This document shows, piece by piece, positions 18,506-28,048 of a stretch of DNA of 64,000 nucleotides (position 1 is its first letter; each line of letters begins with the position of its first letter). The notes beneath the pieces are model-generated. The model made no database searches, was not told the DNA's origin, and saw only the letters and a list, made by a program, of their open reading frames with translations. Both the position numbers and the translations under genes were made by a program. Source of the stretch: an uncultured Collinsella sp. GTDB lineage: Bacteria > Actinomycetota > Coriobacteriia > Coriobacteriales > Coriobacteriaceae. The stretch spans positions 1 through 64,000 of the forward strand of contig CABUIE010000002.1 of the NCBI GenBank assembly GCA_902491565.1, written 5' to 3'.

Positions 18506-19030
18506 TTAGTTCTCCTTACCGACGAACATCTCGGAGACCGTCAGGCCACGGCGAGCCGCGACGTCCTCAGGGCTGGAGAGCTCCTTGAGGCCCTCGACGG
18601 CAGCCTTGATGATGTTGAGGCCGTTGTCGGTACCGAGGGACTTGGACAGGACGTTCTTGATGCCAGCAAGCTCAAAGAGGGGACGCACAGCGCCGCCGGC
18701 GATAACGCCGGTACCCTCGACAGCGGGCTTGATGATGATGCGGCCGGCACCAAAGTGGCCGAGAACCTCGTGCGGGATGGTGCCCTGCTCGGTCACCGGC
18801 ACGTGGAACATGTTCTTCTTGGCATCGAGAGACGCCTTGGAGATGGCCAGGGGCACCTCAGCGGACTTGCCCATGCCAACGCCGACGTTGCCCTTGCCGT
18901 CGCCAACGACGACGAGAGCGACGAGGCTCATGCGACGACCACCCTTGACGGTCTTCGACACGCGGTTGATGTAAACGACGCGCTCCTCGAACTCGGAGGC
19001 CTCGCGCTGCTGCTTCTGATTACGAGCCAT
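18506..19030 (-). CDS. rpsE: 30S ribosomal protein S5
   Basis: uS5 (174 aa) with the double-stranded RNA-binding N-terminal domain ([42 protein letters not shown]) and C-terminal [26 protein letters not shown]. Standard place in the spc operon. Confidence 0.98.
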   Translation of the reverse strand: MARNQKQQREASEFEERVVYINRVSKTVKGGRRMSLVALVVVGDGKGNVGVGMGKSAEVPLAISKASLDAKKNMFHVPVTEQGTIPHEVLGHFGAGRIIIKPAVEGTGVIAGGAVRPLFELAGIKNVLSKSLGTDNGLNIIKAAVEGLKELSSPEDVAARRGLTVSEMFVGKEN

Positions 19031-19044
19031 GTGCTACATACCTC

Positions 19045-19413
19045 CTAGAACTCGAGACCGGCGGCACGAGCACCGTCGGCGAGGGCCTTGACGCGGCCAT
19101 GGTAGATACGGCCACCGCGATCGAAGGCGACCTTGGTGATGCCGGCCTCGATGGCGCGCTTGCCAACGAGCTGACCGACCTTCTCCGCAGCCTCCTTGTT
19201 CGAGGTGTGGGTGCCCTTGAACTCGGCCTCGAGGGTCGAGGCAGAGACGAGCGTCAGGCTGGAGCCCTTGCTGTCGTCGATGATCTGGGCATAGATGTTG
19301 GCGTTAGTACGGGTCACGCGAAGACGCGGACGCTCGGAGGTACCCGAGACCTTGCCGCGAACACGACGCTGACGACGCTTGAGGCCTTCCAGCTTCGCCT
19401 TATGCTTGTTCAT
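19045..19413 (-). CDS. rplR: 50S ribosomal protein L18
   Basis: uL18 (122 aa), 5S rRNA-binding; [35 protein letters not shown] and the C-terminal [26 protein letters not shown] are diagnostic. Confidence 0.98.
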   Translation of the reverse strand: MNKHKAKLEGLKRRQRRVRGKVSGTSERPRLRVTRTNANIYAQIIDDSKGSSLTLVSASTLEAEFKGTHTSNKEAAEKVGQLVGKRAIEAGITKVAFDRGGRIYHGRVKALADGARAAGLEF

Positions 19414-19488
19414 ACGTAAACTCCTAAAAAGGTTGATCTTGCCAGCACCTGACGGGGTGCTGGTCTTATGCGAGTGAGTCGGTTACGA

Positions 19489-20025
19489 CTACTTGGCGGC
19501 CTTACCCAGCTTGCGGCGGATGTGCTCGCCAACGTAGTGGATACCCTTGCCCTTGTAAGGCTCGGGAGGACGATGGCCGCGGATCTCAGCGGCGATCTGA
19601 CCGACCTGCTGCTTGTTGATACCCTTGACGTTCACGTGGGTGTTGTCGGGAACCTCGAAGGTGATGCCCTCGGGAGCCTCGACGATCACGGGGTGCGAGA
19701 AGCCCAGGGAGAACTCGAGGTTCTTGCCCTTCTGCTGCACGCGGTAACCGACGCCGGCGAGCTCGAGCTTCTTCTCGAAGCCCTCGGAAACGCCAACAAC
19801 CATGTTGTGGATGAGGGCGCGGGTGAGGCCGTGGCGGGCACGGGTCTCACGCTCGTCGTCGGGACGGGAAACGGTGAGGACGTTGTCCTCGACGTTGATA
19901 GCGAGCTTCTCAAAGACATCGAGCTCGAGCTGGCCCTTGGGGCCCTTGACGACAACGTTGTTGCCGTTGACTGCCACTTCGACTCCGGCGGGAATCTGGA
20001 CAGGCTTATTACCGATACGAGACAC
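19489..20025 (-). CDS. rplF: 50S ribosomal protein L6
   Basis: uL6 (178 aa), [17 protein letters not shown] start and C-terminal [28 protein letters not shown] 75-bp spacer with a short GC-rich dyad (AGCACCTGACGGGGTGCT) separates it from rplR. Confidence 0.98.
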   Translation of the reverse strand: MSRIGNKPVQIPAGVEVAVNGNNVVVKGPKGQLELDVFEKLAINVEDNVLTVSRPDDERETRARHGLTRALIHNMVVGVSEGFEKKLELAGVGYRVQQKGKNLEFSLGFSHPVIVEAPEGITFEVPDNTHVNVKGINKQQVGQIAAEIRGHRPPEPYKGKGIHYVGEHIRRKLGKAAK

Positions 20026-20058
20026 GGTGATCTCCTTTCCTTCTACCTACCGAGCGAA

Positions 20059-20457
20059 TTACCAGACGTAAGCGATGATCTCGCCGCCGACGTTGTGCTT
20101 GCGAGCATCGCGGTCGGTCATGACGCCATGGCTGGTGGAAATAATGGCGGTACCAAGGCCACCGCGGACGCGGGGCATGTCGGCAACGCCGGTATACTTA
20201 CGCAGGCCCGGCTTGGAAATGCGGCGGATGCCGTTGATGACCTTAGCCTTCTTGGGACCATACTTAAGCGTGATGTGCAGAGTCTTCTGGGGAACGGTGT
20301 CCTCGACATCGTAGCCCTCGATGTAGCCCTCCTCGTGCAGAACACGAGCGATCTCGACGAGCTTCTTGCTGCTCGGCATGGAGACCGTGGCCTTGTTCAC
20401 AGAGTTAGCGTTACGGATGCGCGTAAGCATATCTGCGATCGGGTCTGTAAGGTTCAT
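20059..20457 (-). CDS. rpsH: 30S ribosomal protein S8
   Basis: uS8 (132 aa), [19 protein letters not shown] and C-terminal [26 protein letters not shown]. In many bacteria S8 represses the spc operon by binding its own mRNA near rplE; with rplE now at the start of a separated unit this control may matter here. Confidence 0.98.
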   Translation of the reverse strand: MNLTDPIADMLTRIRNANSVNKATVSMPSSKKLVEIARVLHEEGYIEGYDVEDTVPQKTLHITLKYGPKKAKVINGIRRISKPGLRKYTGVADMPRVRGGLGTAIISTSHGVMTDRDARKHNVGGEIIAYVW

Positions 20458-20576
20458 ACAGATTCTCCTTCGTTCTTGATGAACACGTGCTCTTGGTTCT
20501 TCGCCGCCCTTAACGGCAAAGCCTTTTTAGCGCGTTTTCCCTGTTCCAAACTGATGCTTGAAACGCTGGTAGTGAC

Positions 20577-20762
20577 TTACCAGCTGGCCTTCTTAACGCC
20601 GGGAAGCTCGCCCTTGAGTGCAAGCTCGCGGAAGCAGACGCGGCACAGGCCGAACTTGCGGTACACAGAGTGCGGACGGCCGCAGCGCTGGCAGCGCGTG
20701 TACTCACGAGTAGAGAACTTCTGCTTGCGATTGCACTTGACGATCATCGATGTCTTAGCCAC
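20577..20762 (-). CDS. rpsN: 30S ribosomal protein S14 type Z
   Basis: uS14 (61 aa), the zinc-binding short form: CQRC at residues 24-27 and CRVC at 40-43. A 119-bp spacer, longer than usual, separates it from rpsH; no terminator is seen in it. Confidence 0.97.
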   Translation of the reverse strand: MAKTSMIVKCNRKQKFSTREYTRCQRCGRPHSVYRKFGLCRVCFRELALKGELPGVKKASW

Positions 20763-20841
20763 TTATATCCTCCTCACATAGAGTATTGTTCGCCCCAAGC
20801 GCCGCCCCCTTGTGGGAACGGCGCTTATAGGGCAGGTGAAC

Positions 20842-21399
20842 CTATTTCTTGAACGGGAAACCGAAGGCGTCCAGAAGGGCCTTGGCCTCCTTATCGGTGT
20901 TGGCGGTGGTCACGAAAGTGATGTCCATACCGCGCTGGTGATCGACGGAGTCGAAGTCGATCTCGGGGAAGATGAGCTGCTCGGTGACGCCCATGGAGAA
21001 GTTACCACGGCCGTCGAAGCTCTTGGCGGAGATGCCGCGGAAGTCGCGGATACGGGGGATCGCGACGGAGGTCAGACGATCGAAGAACTCCCACATACGG
21101 TCGCCACGCAGGGTAACCTTGCAGCCGATCGGCATACCAGCGCGCAGGCGGAAGGTAGCGATGGACTTGCGGGCACGGGTGATCATCGGCTGCTGGCCGG
21201 TGATGGCGCGCAGGTCGCGCACGGCACCGTCGATGGCCTTGGAATCGGTAGCGGCCTCGCCGACACCCATGTTCACGACGATCTTCTCAAACTTGGGGAT
21301 CATCATGACGTTCTCGTACTGGAACTTGTCCTGAAGCTGCTGCTTGACCTCGTTGTTGTACTTGGTCTTCAGACGCGGCACATACTTCTCTTCTGCCAT
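20842..21399 (-). CDS. rplE: 50S ribosomal protein L5
   Basis: uL5 (185 aa), 5S rRNA-binding; [45 protein letters not shown] and [33 protein letters not shown] are diagnostic. Normally it directly follows rplX; here rplX is 39.5 kb away and rplE has become the first gene of the downstream unit, with its own AAGGAG site and a possible promoter at 21537-21565. Confidence 0.98.
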   Translation of the reverse strand: MAEEKYVPRLKTKYNNEVKQQLQDKFQYENVMMIPKFEKIVVNMGVGEAATDSKAIDGAVRDLRAITGQQPMITRARKSIATFRLRAGMPIGCKVTLRGDRMWEFFDRLTSVAIPRIRDFRGISAKSFDGRGNFSMGVTEQLIFPEIDFDSVDHQRGMDITFVTTANTDKEAKALLDAFGFPFKK

Positions 21400-21536
21400 T
21401 GTTCACTCCTTCTTGGGGTTTTAAGCACGGGGCGTGGCCACGATGGGTTGTCCTCGTGCCTCCTGGCTGCATCCGCGCCGCTCATGGCATTTCGCGGTTT
21501 GGACTCGACGCAGCAGGAGCCGACAAAACAATCGGT

Positions 21537-21565
21537 ACTATACGCGCATTGGGTGTGTATTTCCA
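21537..21565 (-). promoter_or_regulatory. Candidate promoter for the separated rplE-rplQ half operon
   Basis: On the minus strand -35 TGGAAA (21565-21560), 17-bp spacer, -10 TATAGT (21542-21537), giving a 5' UTR of about 130 nt before rplE. The 310-bp gene-free stretch 21400-21709 also holds the 65-bp palindrome at 21628-21692; nothing else is recognised. Confidence 0.5.
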
Positions 21566-21627
21566 GAAAAACCTCGTCTGCCTGCACAACTCCACAACTC
21601 CCCCGCACATAGTGATCCCCGAAAAGC

Positions 21628-21692
21628 AGTTGCGGTGAAATAGGGACTGTTGGCGGTCTAGCGGCTTGAACAATCCGTATTTCACCGCAACT
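21628..21692. repeat. AGTTGCGGTGAAATA palindrome, imperfect copy
   Basis: Left arm AGTTGCGGTGAAATAGGGA and right arm TCCGTATTTCACCGCAACT form an imperfect hairpin just after the xdhC stop codon. It is the second copy of the near-perfect element at 24411-24477; the two copies bracket xdhC-yqeB-yqeC. Confidence 0.85.
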
Positions 21693-21709
21693 TATTGGTG
21701 AGGATGCGA

Positions 21710-22753
21710 TTAGCGCTTGCGGGGGACGAGTTTGGTGCGGCGCAGGTGGATCATCTCGGCGGCGATGGAGATAGCGATCTCTTCGGGATCCTCGGCCTCG
21801 ATGGCAACGCCGATCGGAAGGTGCAGCTCGTCGATCTGGTCCTGCGTAAAGCCTTCCTGCTCCAGGCGGGCACGCACAAAGGCCGTCTTGCGGCGCGAGC
21901 CCAGACAGCCCAGGTAGGCAGGCTTGGCGCGCATGGCCTGAATCACCACGTCGATATCGGACTTGTGACCCGCCGTGGCGACGACCACCAGGTCGCGCGG
22001 GCCGATGGGGCACAGCTCGCTCAGGTTCTTGTAATCGACCAAGCGACGATCGTAGACACCGGGCACCCAATCGGGGGTCAGCGTGCCGGGGCGGTCGTCG
22101 CACGCCACGACGGCAAAGCCCGCCGCCGTGAGCACCCGCGCCGTCGCGGCGCCCACGTGGCCGCAGCCAAAGATATAGGTCAGGCCCTCGGGGCAGAGCG
22201 TCTCGATGTGCGCCGCGGGAATCTCGGAGGCGGCGTTGGTGTAGGTGACCTTACTCCCCTCCTCCACCAGCGAAAGCCCGGGGCAGCCGGCAATGGTATG
22301 GCGCGATGCCTCGCCATGGTACTCGACCACATCGCCCTCCAGGGCCTGAATGACAAACGGTTCAAAGTCGATGACGAAGTCGCCGATACGTCGATACGTC
22401 AAGACGTCGGCAATTTCCTGGAACAACGGTGCCTGGATCGCATCCAGATGCAGATAGCACAGGCAGATGGCTCCGCCGCAGATCATACCGGTATCGGAGT
22501 TCTCGCCGCCCATGGTGTAGCGGACCAGACGCGACTGTCCCGCGCTCAGGAGTTCGCGCGCCTCATCCAGCGCAAAGAGCTCAATCTTGCCGCCGCCGAT
22601 AGTGCCCGCCTGGCTGCCGTCGGCAAAGACGGCCATCCATGCGCCCACACCGCGCGGTGACGACCCCGCCGTGCCGGCCACGACCGCCAGCTCGCACGTC
22701 TCGCCAGCACGCAGGGCGGCAAGCGCCGCATTCACAACATCGAGCTTTTCCAT
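21710..22753 (-). CDS. xdhC: XdhC/CoxI-family molybdenum hydroxylase maturation protein
   Basis: Protein of 347 aa. The N-terminal XdhC/CoxI domain shows TAGSSPRGVGAWMAVFADGSQAGTIGGGKIE; the C-terminal Rossmann domain has IFGCGHVGAATARVLTAAGFAVVACDDRP. Members bind sulfurated Mo-cofactor and insert it into xanthine dehydrogenase-type enzymes in the cytoplasm. It is 9 bp after yqeB, in one operon, and serves the xanthine dehydrogenase encoded at 43695-46472. Confidence 0.9.
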   Translation of the reverse strand: MEKLDVVNAALAALRAGETCELAVVAGTAGSSPRGVGAWMAVFADGSQAGTIGGGKIELFALDEARELLSAGQSRLVRYTMGGENSDTGMICGGAICLCYLHLDAIQAPLFQEIADVLTYRRIGDFVIDFEPFVIQALEGDVVEYHGEASRHTIAGCPGLSLVEEGSKVTYTNAASEIPAAHIETLCPEGLTYIFGCGHVGAATARVLTAAGFAVVACDDRPGTLTPDWVPGVYDRRLVDYKNLSELCPIGPRDLVVVATAGHKSDIDVVIQAMRAKPAYLGCLGSRRKTAFVRARLEQEGFTQDQIDELHLPIGVAIEAEDPEEIAISIAAEMIHLRRTKLVPRKR

Positions 22754-22762
22754 TGCCGCCTT

Positions 22763-23557
22763 CTATCCTCTAAAGATATCGGTGAGCATAGCGAGTGCCT
22801 CGAGCACGCCGCCGCCGACCGACGTCGCCTTGTCCGAAATGTAGTTGATATAGCTGGCATCGCCGCGCGGATCGACATCGGCGCATTTAAAGCCCTCAGT
22901 CACCTGCACGCCGTTCGCCAAAAGCCCGCGCAGGCAGCCATCGATCTGTGTGCACATGGGCGTATCGTCCGCGTAGCCAATCACGTCTCCGGCGCTCACG
23001 ATGTCGCCGATTGCGCGGTCGGACCGAAACACGCCGGCGGCGGGGCTGTGGATAACGCGCTCCCTGCCATAGCCGGCGATCACGCCCGGCACGCCCGTGT
23101 TGGGCTGGGGCGAGCCCTGGGTAATGACACGGCCCAAAAAATGCCCGCGCATGGTCTCGACCACGGCGTCGCAATCGACCGGCGCGGTAAAGCCCGGCCC
23201 CACGGCGATGACGGTAGGCGCCATGTCGCGCGTGGTGCCCAGGTTGCGCTTGGCCAGAATCGCGTCGACCACAGCCGCGGGTTTAAGCTCATCGAGCATC
23301 TTGGCCTGAGGGTCCACCACGACGGCAACATCCCCCGCTTGGGTAATCTCGAGCGCCTCTGCCGGCGTCTGCGCCAAGCGAGCGCGAATGCCCTCGACCT
23401 GGACCTCGCCCAGGCGAATAGCCTCGCAAAAACTGATTGTGCGGCGGATGCACGTGGGAACCGCGATATCGGCCATAACGACCGACACGCCGGCGCGCAC
23501 CAAGCGAGCGGCGACACCCGTGGCGATATCGCCGGCGCCGCGAACATAAACGAGCAT
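22763..23557 (-). CDS. yqeB: Selenium-dependent molybdenum hydroxylase accessory protein YqeB
   Basis: EF2563/YqeB-family protein of 264 aa, N-terminal Rossmann-like VRGAGDIATGVAARLVRAGVSVVMADI and a central FTAPVDCDAVVETMRGHFLGRVI and DGCLRGLLANGVQVTEGFKCADVDPRG. Family members always occur with selenium-dependent Mo hydroxylases and are believed to help form or insert the labile selenium of the Mo centre. Divergent from yqeC with about 100 bp between. Confidence 0.88.
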   Translation of the reverse strand: MLVYVRGAGDIATGVAARLVRAGVSVVMADIAVPTCIRRTISFCEAIRLGEVQVEGIRARLAQTPAEALEITQAGDVAVVVDPQAKMLDELKPAAVVDAILAKRNLGTTRDMAPTVIAVGPGFTAPVDCDAVVETMRGHFLGRVITQGSPQPNTGVPGVIAGYGRERVIHSPAAGVFRSDRAIGDIVSAGDVIGYADDTPMCTQIDGCLRGLLANGVQVTEGFKCADVDPRGDASYINYISDKATSVGGGVLEALAMLTDIFRG

Positions 23558-23659
23558 TCCCGGGGCACCTCCCTGTGCTACGGTTTGAGCAGAGCAAAAG
23601 CGGTTCGACCGCTACTCTGATGATTATTTATTATCACAGTATTATACGGCGGTGAACAG

Positions 23660-24394
23660 ATGGAAACGGTTAGCGGCAATCTTGCCTCGGCACTCAGGAT
23701 CGAGTCGGGCATTACCGCGATTATCGGCAGCGGCGGCAAGTCGACGTTGCTCAAAACGCTGGGTCTTGAGCTCATGCGCGCTGGCGGCCGCGTGCTCCTC
23801 TGCACCACCACGCATATGCTTCCCGTTGCCGGCGTGCCATGGGACGGGTCGAATCGTCGCCTGGACGCCGCGCCTTGGAAGCCGGGCGCCTCGCATGTCC
23901 CCGGTTGCACCTGCGAGGCCTGCGCAGGCCTTGCACGCGGAGGCATCTGCCAGGCAGGCGTCTTGGACCCGGAGACAGGCAAGCTCTCCGCCCCTGCCGA
24001 GCCACTCGGCGGGCTGGCACAGCGCTTTGACTATGTGTTGGCCGAGGCAGACGGTAGCAAGCGACTCCCGCTCAAGGCGCATGCCGCCTGGGAGCCGGTA
24101 ATTCCCGCCGGCACGGCCAACGTCATCTGGCTCGTCGGCGCCTCGGGACTCAGCAAGCCCATCAACGAAGCCGTCCACCGCCCCGAGCTCTTTTGCGAGC
24201 GTTGCGGCTGCGAGCTCACCGACATCGCCACGCCCGAGCGCGTCGCCCAGGTGCTCAATGCCGAGCTGCAGGCGCTGAAACTCAGCACCGCACGCGTCGT
24301 GCTCAACCAAGTCGACACGCTCAGCGACCCCACGATGGCCGACCGCTTCGAGGCAGCCCTCGGCCGCCCCCTCATCGCCAGCAGCCTCAAGTAG
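23660..24394 (+). CDS. yqeC: Selenium cofactor biosynthesis protein YqeC
   Basis: Putative GTP/ATP-binding protein (244 aa) with P-loop GSGGKST at residues 23-29, LCTTTHM, a Walker-B-like YVLAEADGSKRLPLKAHAAWEPVIP signature, and NQVD as base-recognition motif. It contains an extra Cys-rich insert (CTCEACAGLARGGICQAG) near residues 84-101 and a CERC pair, possibly a metal site. YqeC is a marker of selenium-dependent Mo hydroxylases. It converges on hydA with the 67-bp palindrome in between. Confidence 0.87.
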   Translation: METVSGNLASALRIESGITAIIGSGGKSTLLKTLGLELMRAGGRVLLCTTTHMLPVAGVPWDGSNRRLDAAPWKPGASHVPGCTCEACAGLARGGICQAGVLDPETGKLSAPAEPLGGLAQRFDYVLAEADGSKRLPLKAHAAWEPVIPAGTANVIWLVGASGLSKPINEAVHRPELFCERCGCELTDIATPERVAQVLNAELQALKLSTARVVLNQVDTLSDPTMADRFEAALGRPLIASSLK

Positions 24395-24410
24395 CCGGCC
24401 CCATCTCGTC

Positions 24411-24477
24411 AGTTGCGGTGAAATACGGACTGTTTGGCCGTATGACGGCCGCAAACAGTCCGTATTTCACCGCAACT
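24411..24477. repeat. Near-perfect 67-bp palindrome
   Basis: Perfect 26-bp arms (24411-24436 and 24452-24477, beginning AGTTGCGGTGAAATACGG) with an inner CCGT-ATG-ACGG stem. It sits between the convergent yqeC and hydA stop codons, so it could act as bidirectional terminator, though no U-tract follows. Confidence 0.93.
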
Positions 24478-24503
24478 GCGGAGGGGACACGGCATCTTTG
24501 CTG

Positions 24504-25871
24504 CTAGCGAGGCACGTAGCGACCGGGCTGGGCTCCGGTGGGCTCGCCGTCGCGCGCCACTAGCACACCATTCACAAACACGGCCTTGGCGCGGCCATGT
24601 GCCTCAAAACCCTCGAGCGGCGTGTAGTCCACGGCCTGATGCTGCGTCGCGGCACTGATCGTCCAGCGCGCCTTGGGATCCCACACGCACACGTCGGCAT
24701 CGGAGCCCTCGGCAAGACAGCCCTTGCGCGGGTACATGCCAAACACGCGCGCCGGGTTCTCGCTCATCAAGCGGCACAGATCCTCGGGTCCCAGTTGTCC
24801 CTCAAAGCTCGTGGCAATCGCGACGGGACGATGCTCCACGCCGGGCCCGCCGTTGGGAATCGCGCGGAAGTCGTCGCGCCCGCGGTCCTTTTGCCCGTGC
24901 AGGTTAAAGCTGCAGTGGTCGGTGGCGATAGTATCTATCTCGCCGGCCACAAGCGCCTCGCGCAGCGCGACACGGTCACCGGCATGGCGCAGCGGCGGGC
25001 TCATCACATACTTGGCACCCGCAAAGCCGTCCTCGCCCTGCTCCAAGTAGCAAGTATCGTCGAGCATCAGATACTGAGGGCAGGTCTCGACATAGATGTT
25101 CTTCTGCCCGCGCGCTTTGGCAGCGCGGATGGCCTCGAGCCCCAGCCTGGTCGAAAGGTGCACCACGTTGACCGGAGCGTCCCCGGCCAAGTGCGCCAGA
25201 TACAGCAGACGGCTTACGGCCTCGGCCTCGCACACATCCGGACGGCTGAGCGCATGGCCCTCGGGCCCGTGGATGCCCCGCTCAAACACGCGCTTCTGCA
25301 GTTCATTCACCAACGTGCCGTTCTCGCAATGCACACACAGTATGCCGCCAATACGCTTGAGCTCCTCGAGCACCTCGAGCGTCTCGGCATCGTCCAGGCG
25401 CAGATGATCGTAGGCAAAGTAGGTCTTGAACGACGATACGCCCGCCTCGCGCATGGCCGAAAGATCGGCGCGGTTGCGCTCGTTCCACTCGGCGAGTGCC
25501 ATATGAAAAGCGTAGTTTGCCGTGCAGGTGCCGTCGGCGCGATGATGCCACTCGGCCAAGGCATCGGGCATGGTCACGCCGCGATCGGCCGTCGCGTAGT
25601 CCACAATGGTCGTCGTGCCGCCGCAGGCAGCCGCACGCGTGCCGGTCTCAAAGCTATCGGCCGTCCAATCCATGCCAGTCCAGCATTGCATGTGCGTGTG
25701 GCCGTCGATAAAGCCGGGGAACACCCAGCAGCCCGCGGCATCCTCGACGGCATCGCCCTCGGCCGGCTCAATCGCTGCGGCGATCCGCACGATCTTATCG
25801 CCCTCCATGGCAAGATCGGCGCGGCGAAGCCCCTGGGGCGTCACGAGCGCGCCGTTTTTGATGATGATCAT
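24504..25871 (-). CDS. hydA: D-phenylhydantoinase / dihydropyrimidinase HydA
   Basis: Cyclic amidohydrolase (455 aa) that opens hydantoin- or dihydropyrimidine-type rings. It has GFIDGHTHMQC (metal His pair, residues 55-65), the SSFKTYFAYD block with the carbamylated Lys near residue 150, CVHCENG, and TDHCSF. In the E. coli-type selenium/purine cluster hydA opens a ring intermediate. It is 9 bp downstream of mocA and shares its operon. Confidence 0.92.
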   Translation of the reverse strand: MIIIKNGALVTPQGLRRADLAMEGDKIVRIAAAIEPAEGDAVEDAAGCWVFPGFIDGHTHMQCWTGMDWTADSFETGTRAAACGGTTTIVDYATADRGVTMPDALAEWHHRADGTCTANYAFHMALAEWNERNRADLSAMREAGVSSFKTYFAYDHLRLDDAETLEVLEELKRIGGILCVHCENGTLVNELQKRVFERGIHGPEGHALSRPDVCEAEAVSRLLYLAHLAGDAPVNVVHLSTRLGLEAIRAAKARGQKNIYVETCPQYLMLDDTCYLEQGEDGFAGAKYVMSPPLRHAGDRVALREALVAGEIDTIATDHCSFNLHGQKDRGRDDFRAIPNGGPGVEHRPVAIATSFEGQLGPEDLCRLMSENPARVFGMYPRKGCLAEGSDADVCVWDPKARWTISAATQHQAVDYTPLEGFEAHGRAKAVFVNGVLVARDGEPTGAQPGRYVPR

Positions 25872-25880
25872 AATTGCTCC

Positions 25881-26495
25881 TTATTGATTGATGCAGTTGG
25901 CCACGCGATCAAAATACGAGCAGGCGGCGATATGCTCCGTTATGCGTTGCTGTCCCTTGGCGGTATCGACGTCCCACAGCTCGTAGGCACGCGCCTCGAC
26001 CAGCACCACGTCGGTACGGTCCTTGAGGATCGAACCGCCGCCGTCCTTGCCCTCAAGACGTATGAGCGCATCGAACAATTCCGCCGGAAAGAGCACCGGA
26101 CTCGAAGGCTCACCGTTGCACGCAAGACGCACCGGATGCTTGCGGCCACGCTCGTCAAATGCACGAACCATAGCCTCAAAAGAATCCGAACTCACGAGCG
26201 GCTGGTCGCCCGGCAAAAAGAGGCAGCCTTTCCAGTTGCGTTCGACTCCCCACGAAAGGCCCGCACGGACGCTTTCGCTGCGCAGCTCGCCATCGTGCAG
26301 TACACACGGGCAATGCTTGTCCTCGCAAATCTGGACGACCTCGGGCCAACGCGTCGAAACCACAACGTCAAAGCCCCGGGGAACCGAATCGATAGTCCGG
26401 GCAATCAGCGGCTCGCCATAGATATCGGCAAGCATCTTGTTAGAGCCAAACCGCTTGCCCTCGCCCGAAGCCATAATGACGCATCCAAGTCTCAT
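25881..26495 (-). CDS. mocA: MocA/MobA-like molybdenum cofactor cytidylyltransferase
   Basis: NTP-transferase-fold protein of 204 aa with N-terminal GCVIMASGEGKRFGSNKMLADIYGEPLI and the LPGDQPLVSSDSFEAMV block. Family members transfer CMP to molybdopterin, the cofactor form needed by xanthine dehydrogenases (E. coli YgfJ/MocA). The ATG at 26495 follows GGGGGAGG; the reading frame upstream to 26594 lacks homology. The C-terminus is in frame and complete. Confidence 0.87.
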   Translation of the reverse strand: MRLGCVIMASGEGKRFGSNKMLADIYGEPLIARTIDSVPRGFDVVVSTRWPEVVQICEDKHCPCVLHDGELRSESVRAGLSWGVERNWKGCLFLPGDQPLVSSDSFEAMVRAFDERGRKHPVRLACNGEPSSPVLFPAELFDALIRLEGKDGGGSILKDRTDVVLVEARAYELWDVDTAKGQQRITEHIAACSYFDRVANCINQ

Positions 26496-26582
26496 GGTGA
26501 TACCTCCCCCGAAACCATCGTACCCATAACTCGCGCCGCGGGCATCCACATCGAAAGCGCTTATCCCGCACGCCCGCGATGC

Positions 26583-26616
26583 AAAAAAGGGCACCCCGCC
26601 GGTTGGCAGAGCGCCC
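26583..26616 (-). terminator. Terminator between ygeW and mocA
   Basis: On the minus strand GGGCGCTCTGCC pairs with GGCGGGGTGCCC (12 pairs, three wobbles), then TTTTTT. It probably reduces read-through from the dpaL-ygeY-ygeW unit into mocA-hydA. Confidence 0.8.
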
Positions 26617-26644
26617 CCTTTACATGGCTTACCTCAACCCGGCT

Positions 26645-27847
26645 TTAGGCCTGGAGCCAACGGGCGGTGTTGCGCTCGTCGAGGGCCTTGAGGGTAGCGG
26701 CGGGATCGGCAACCTTCTGCAGGAACATCATGGCAGCGATGGCGTACGGCTTGTAGCTGGCCTCCTTGTACATGCCCACGCGGTGCATGTCGAAGACGTC
26801 GGCGTTAACCTCGCCGTGCTCACAGGAAACACCGGAGATGTCGGCGGGCAGCGGGTGCATAAAGATGGTGTCTTGGCCGTTGGCAGTCTTCTCCATGAGC
26901 TCGGTCGTGGAGCACCAGTCCTGATGGGTGGCGTTCTGGGCGAGCAGCTCCTTCTCGAGCGCTGCGATGCCGGCGTCGTCGCCCTCGGCGTACAGGTTGG
27001 TGCGCTTCTCCATGGCGGCAAACGGAGCCCAGCTCTTGGGGATCACGATGTCGGCGCCCTCGAAGGCCTCGGCCATGGTGTTGACCTGCTTAAAGGTGGT
27101 GCCGGACTCGGCGGCGTAGCCCTTGGCGCGCTCGACGACCTCGGGCATGAGGTCATAGCCCTCGGGGTGAGCCAGGGTGACGTCCATGCCAAAGCGGGGC
27201 AGCAGGCTGATCAGCGACTGCGGGCAGGACAGCGGCTTGCCGTAAGAGGGCGAATAGGCCCAGGTGACGGCAACCTTCTTGCCCTTGAGGTTCTCGAGGC
27301 CGCCAAACTCGTTGATGAGGTAGAGCATGTCGGCAGAGGACTGCGTGGGGTGGTCGGAATCGGACTGCAGGGAGATGAGCGTGGGACGGTGATCCAGAAC
27401 GCCGTCCTCGTAGGCCTGCTGCACGGACTCAGAGACCTCGGCCATGTAGGCGTCGCCCTTGCCGATGTACATGTCATCGCGGATGCCGATGACGTCGGCC
27501 ATGAAGGAGATCATGGTAGCGGTCTCGCGGACGGTCTCGCCGTGAGCGATCTGGGACTTCTTCTCGTCCAGGTCCTGCAGCTCAAGGCCGAGCAGGTTGG
27601 CGGCCTTAGAGAAGGAGAAGCGCGTACGGGTGGAGTTGTCGCGAAACAGGGAGACGGCCAGACCCGAGTCGAAGATCTTGGACGAGACGTTGTTCTCGCG
27701 CAGCTCGCGCAGGGCGTCGGCGACGATGTAGAGAGCCTTGAGCTCATCGGTAGTCTTGTCCCAGGTGTGCAGGAAGTCGCTGCCGTACATACCCTTAAAA
27801 TCGAGGCCGTTCAGCTGCTCGACGAGCTCGGTAAACTTAGCGTCCAT
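26645..27847 (-). CDS. ygeW: Knotted carbamoyltransferase YgeW
   Basis: Aspartate/ornithine carbamoyltransferase-fold protein of 400 aa, close to E. coli YgeW (396 aa). The carbamoyl-phosphate loop SLFRDNSTRTRFSFSKAANLLG is intact, and HPLPADISGVSCEHGEV replaces the HCLP motif. The natural substrate is unproven; linkage to dpaL and ygeY suggests a carbamoylated product of purine breakdown whose phosphorolysis would give carbamoyl phosphate. The ATG at 27847 follows AAAGGA; the frame upstream is not homologous. Confidence 0.9.
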   Translation of the reverse strand: MDAKFTELVEQLNGLDFKGMYGSDFLHTWDKTTDELKALYIVADALRELRENNVSSKIFDSGLAVSLFRDNSTRTRFSFSKAANLLGLELQDLDEKKSQIAHGETVRETATMISFMADVIGIRDDMYIGKGDAYMAEVSESVQQAYEDGVLDHRPTLISLQSDSDHPTQSSADMLYLINEFGGLENLKGKKVAVTWAYSPSYGKPLSCPQSLISLLPRFGMDVTLAHPEGYDLMPEVVERAKGYAAESGTTFKQVNTMAEAFEGADIVIPKSWAPFAAMEKRTNLYAEGDDAGIAALEKELLAQNATHQDWCSTTELMEKTANGQDTIFMHPLPADISGVSCEHGEVNADVFDMHRVGMYKEASYKPYAIAAMMFLQKVADPAATLKALDERNTARWLQA

Positions 27848-28048
27848 GGAAATGTCCTTTCTAAAGATGAAACGATCGCAGTGAGTAGATGTGCTCCGGC
27901 ATGCGCGTGTGGCTAGAACATGCAGAGCACCATGACGAGGACCCGCCACCGTTGAGGAAGCATGGGAGATAACGACCGCGGGCCCCAAGTCAACAGGGGG
28001 TGCCGGGGACACGAGCGGCCCCCGGCTCAACAAAATCGAGGAATGGGA

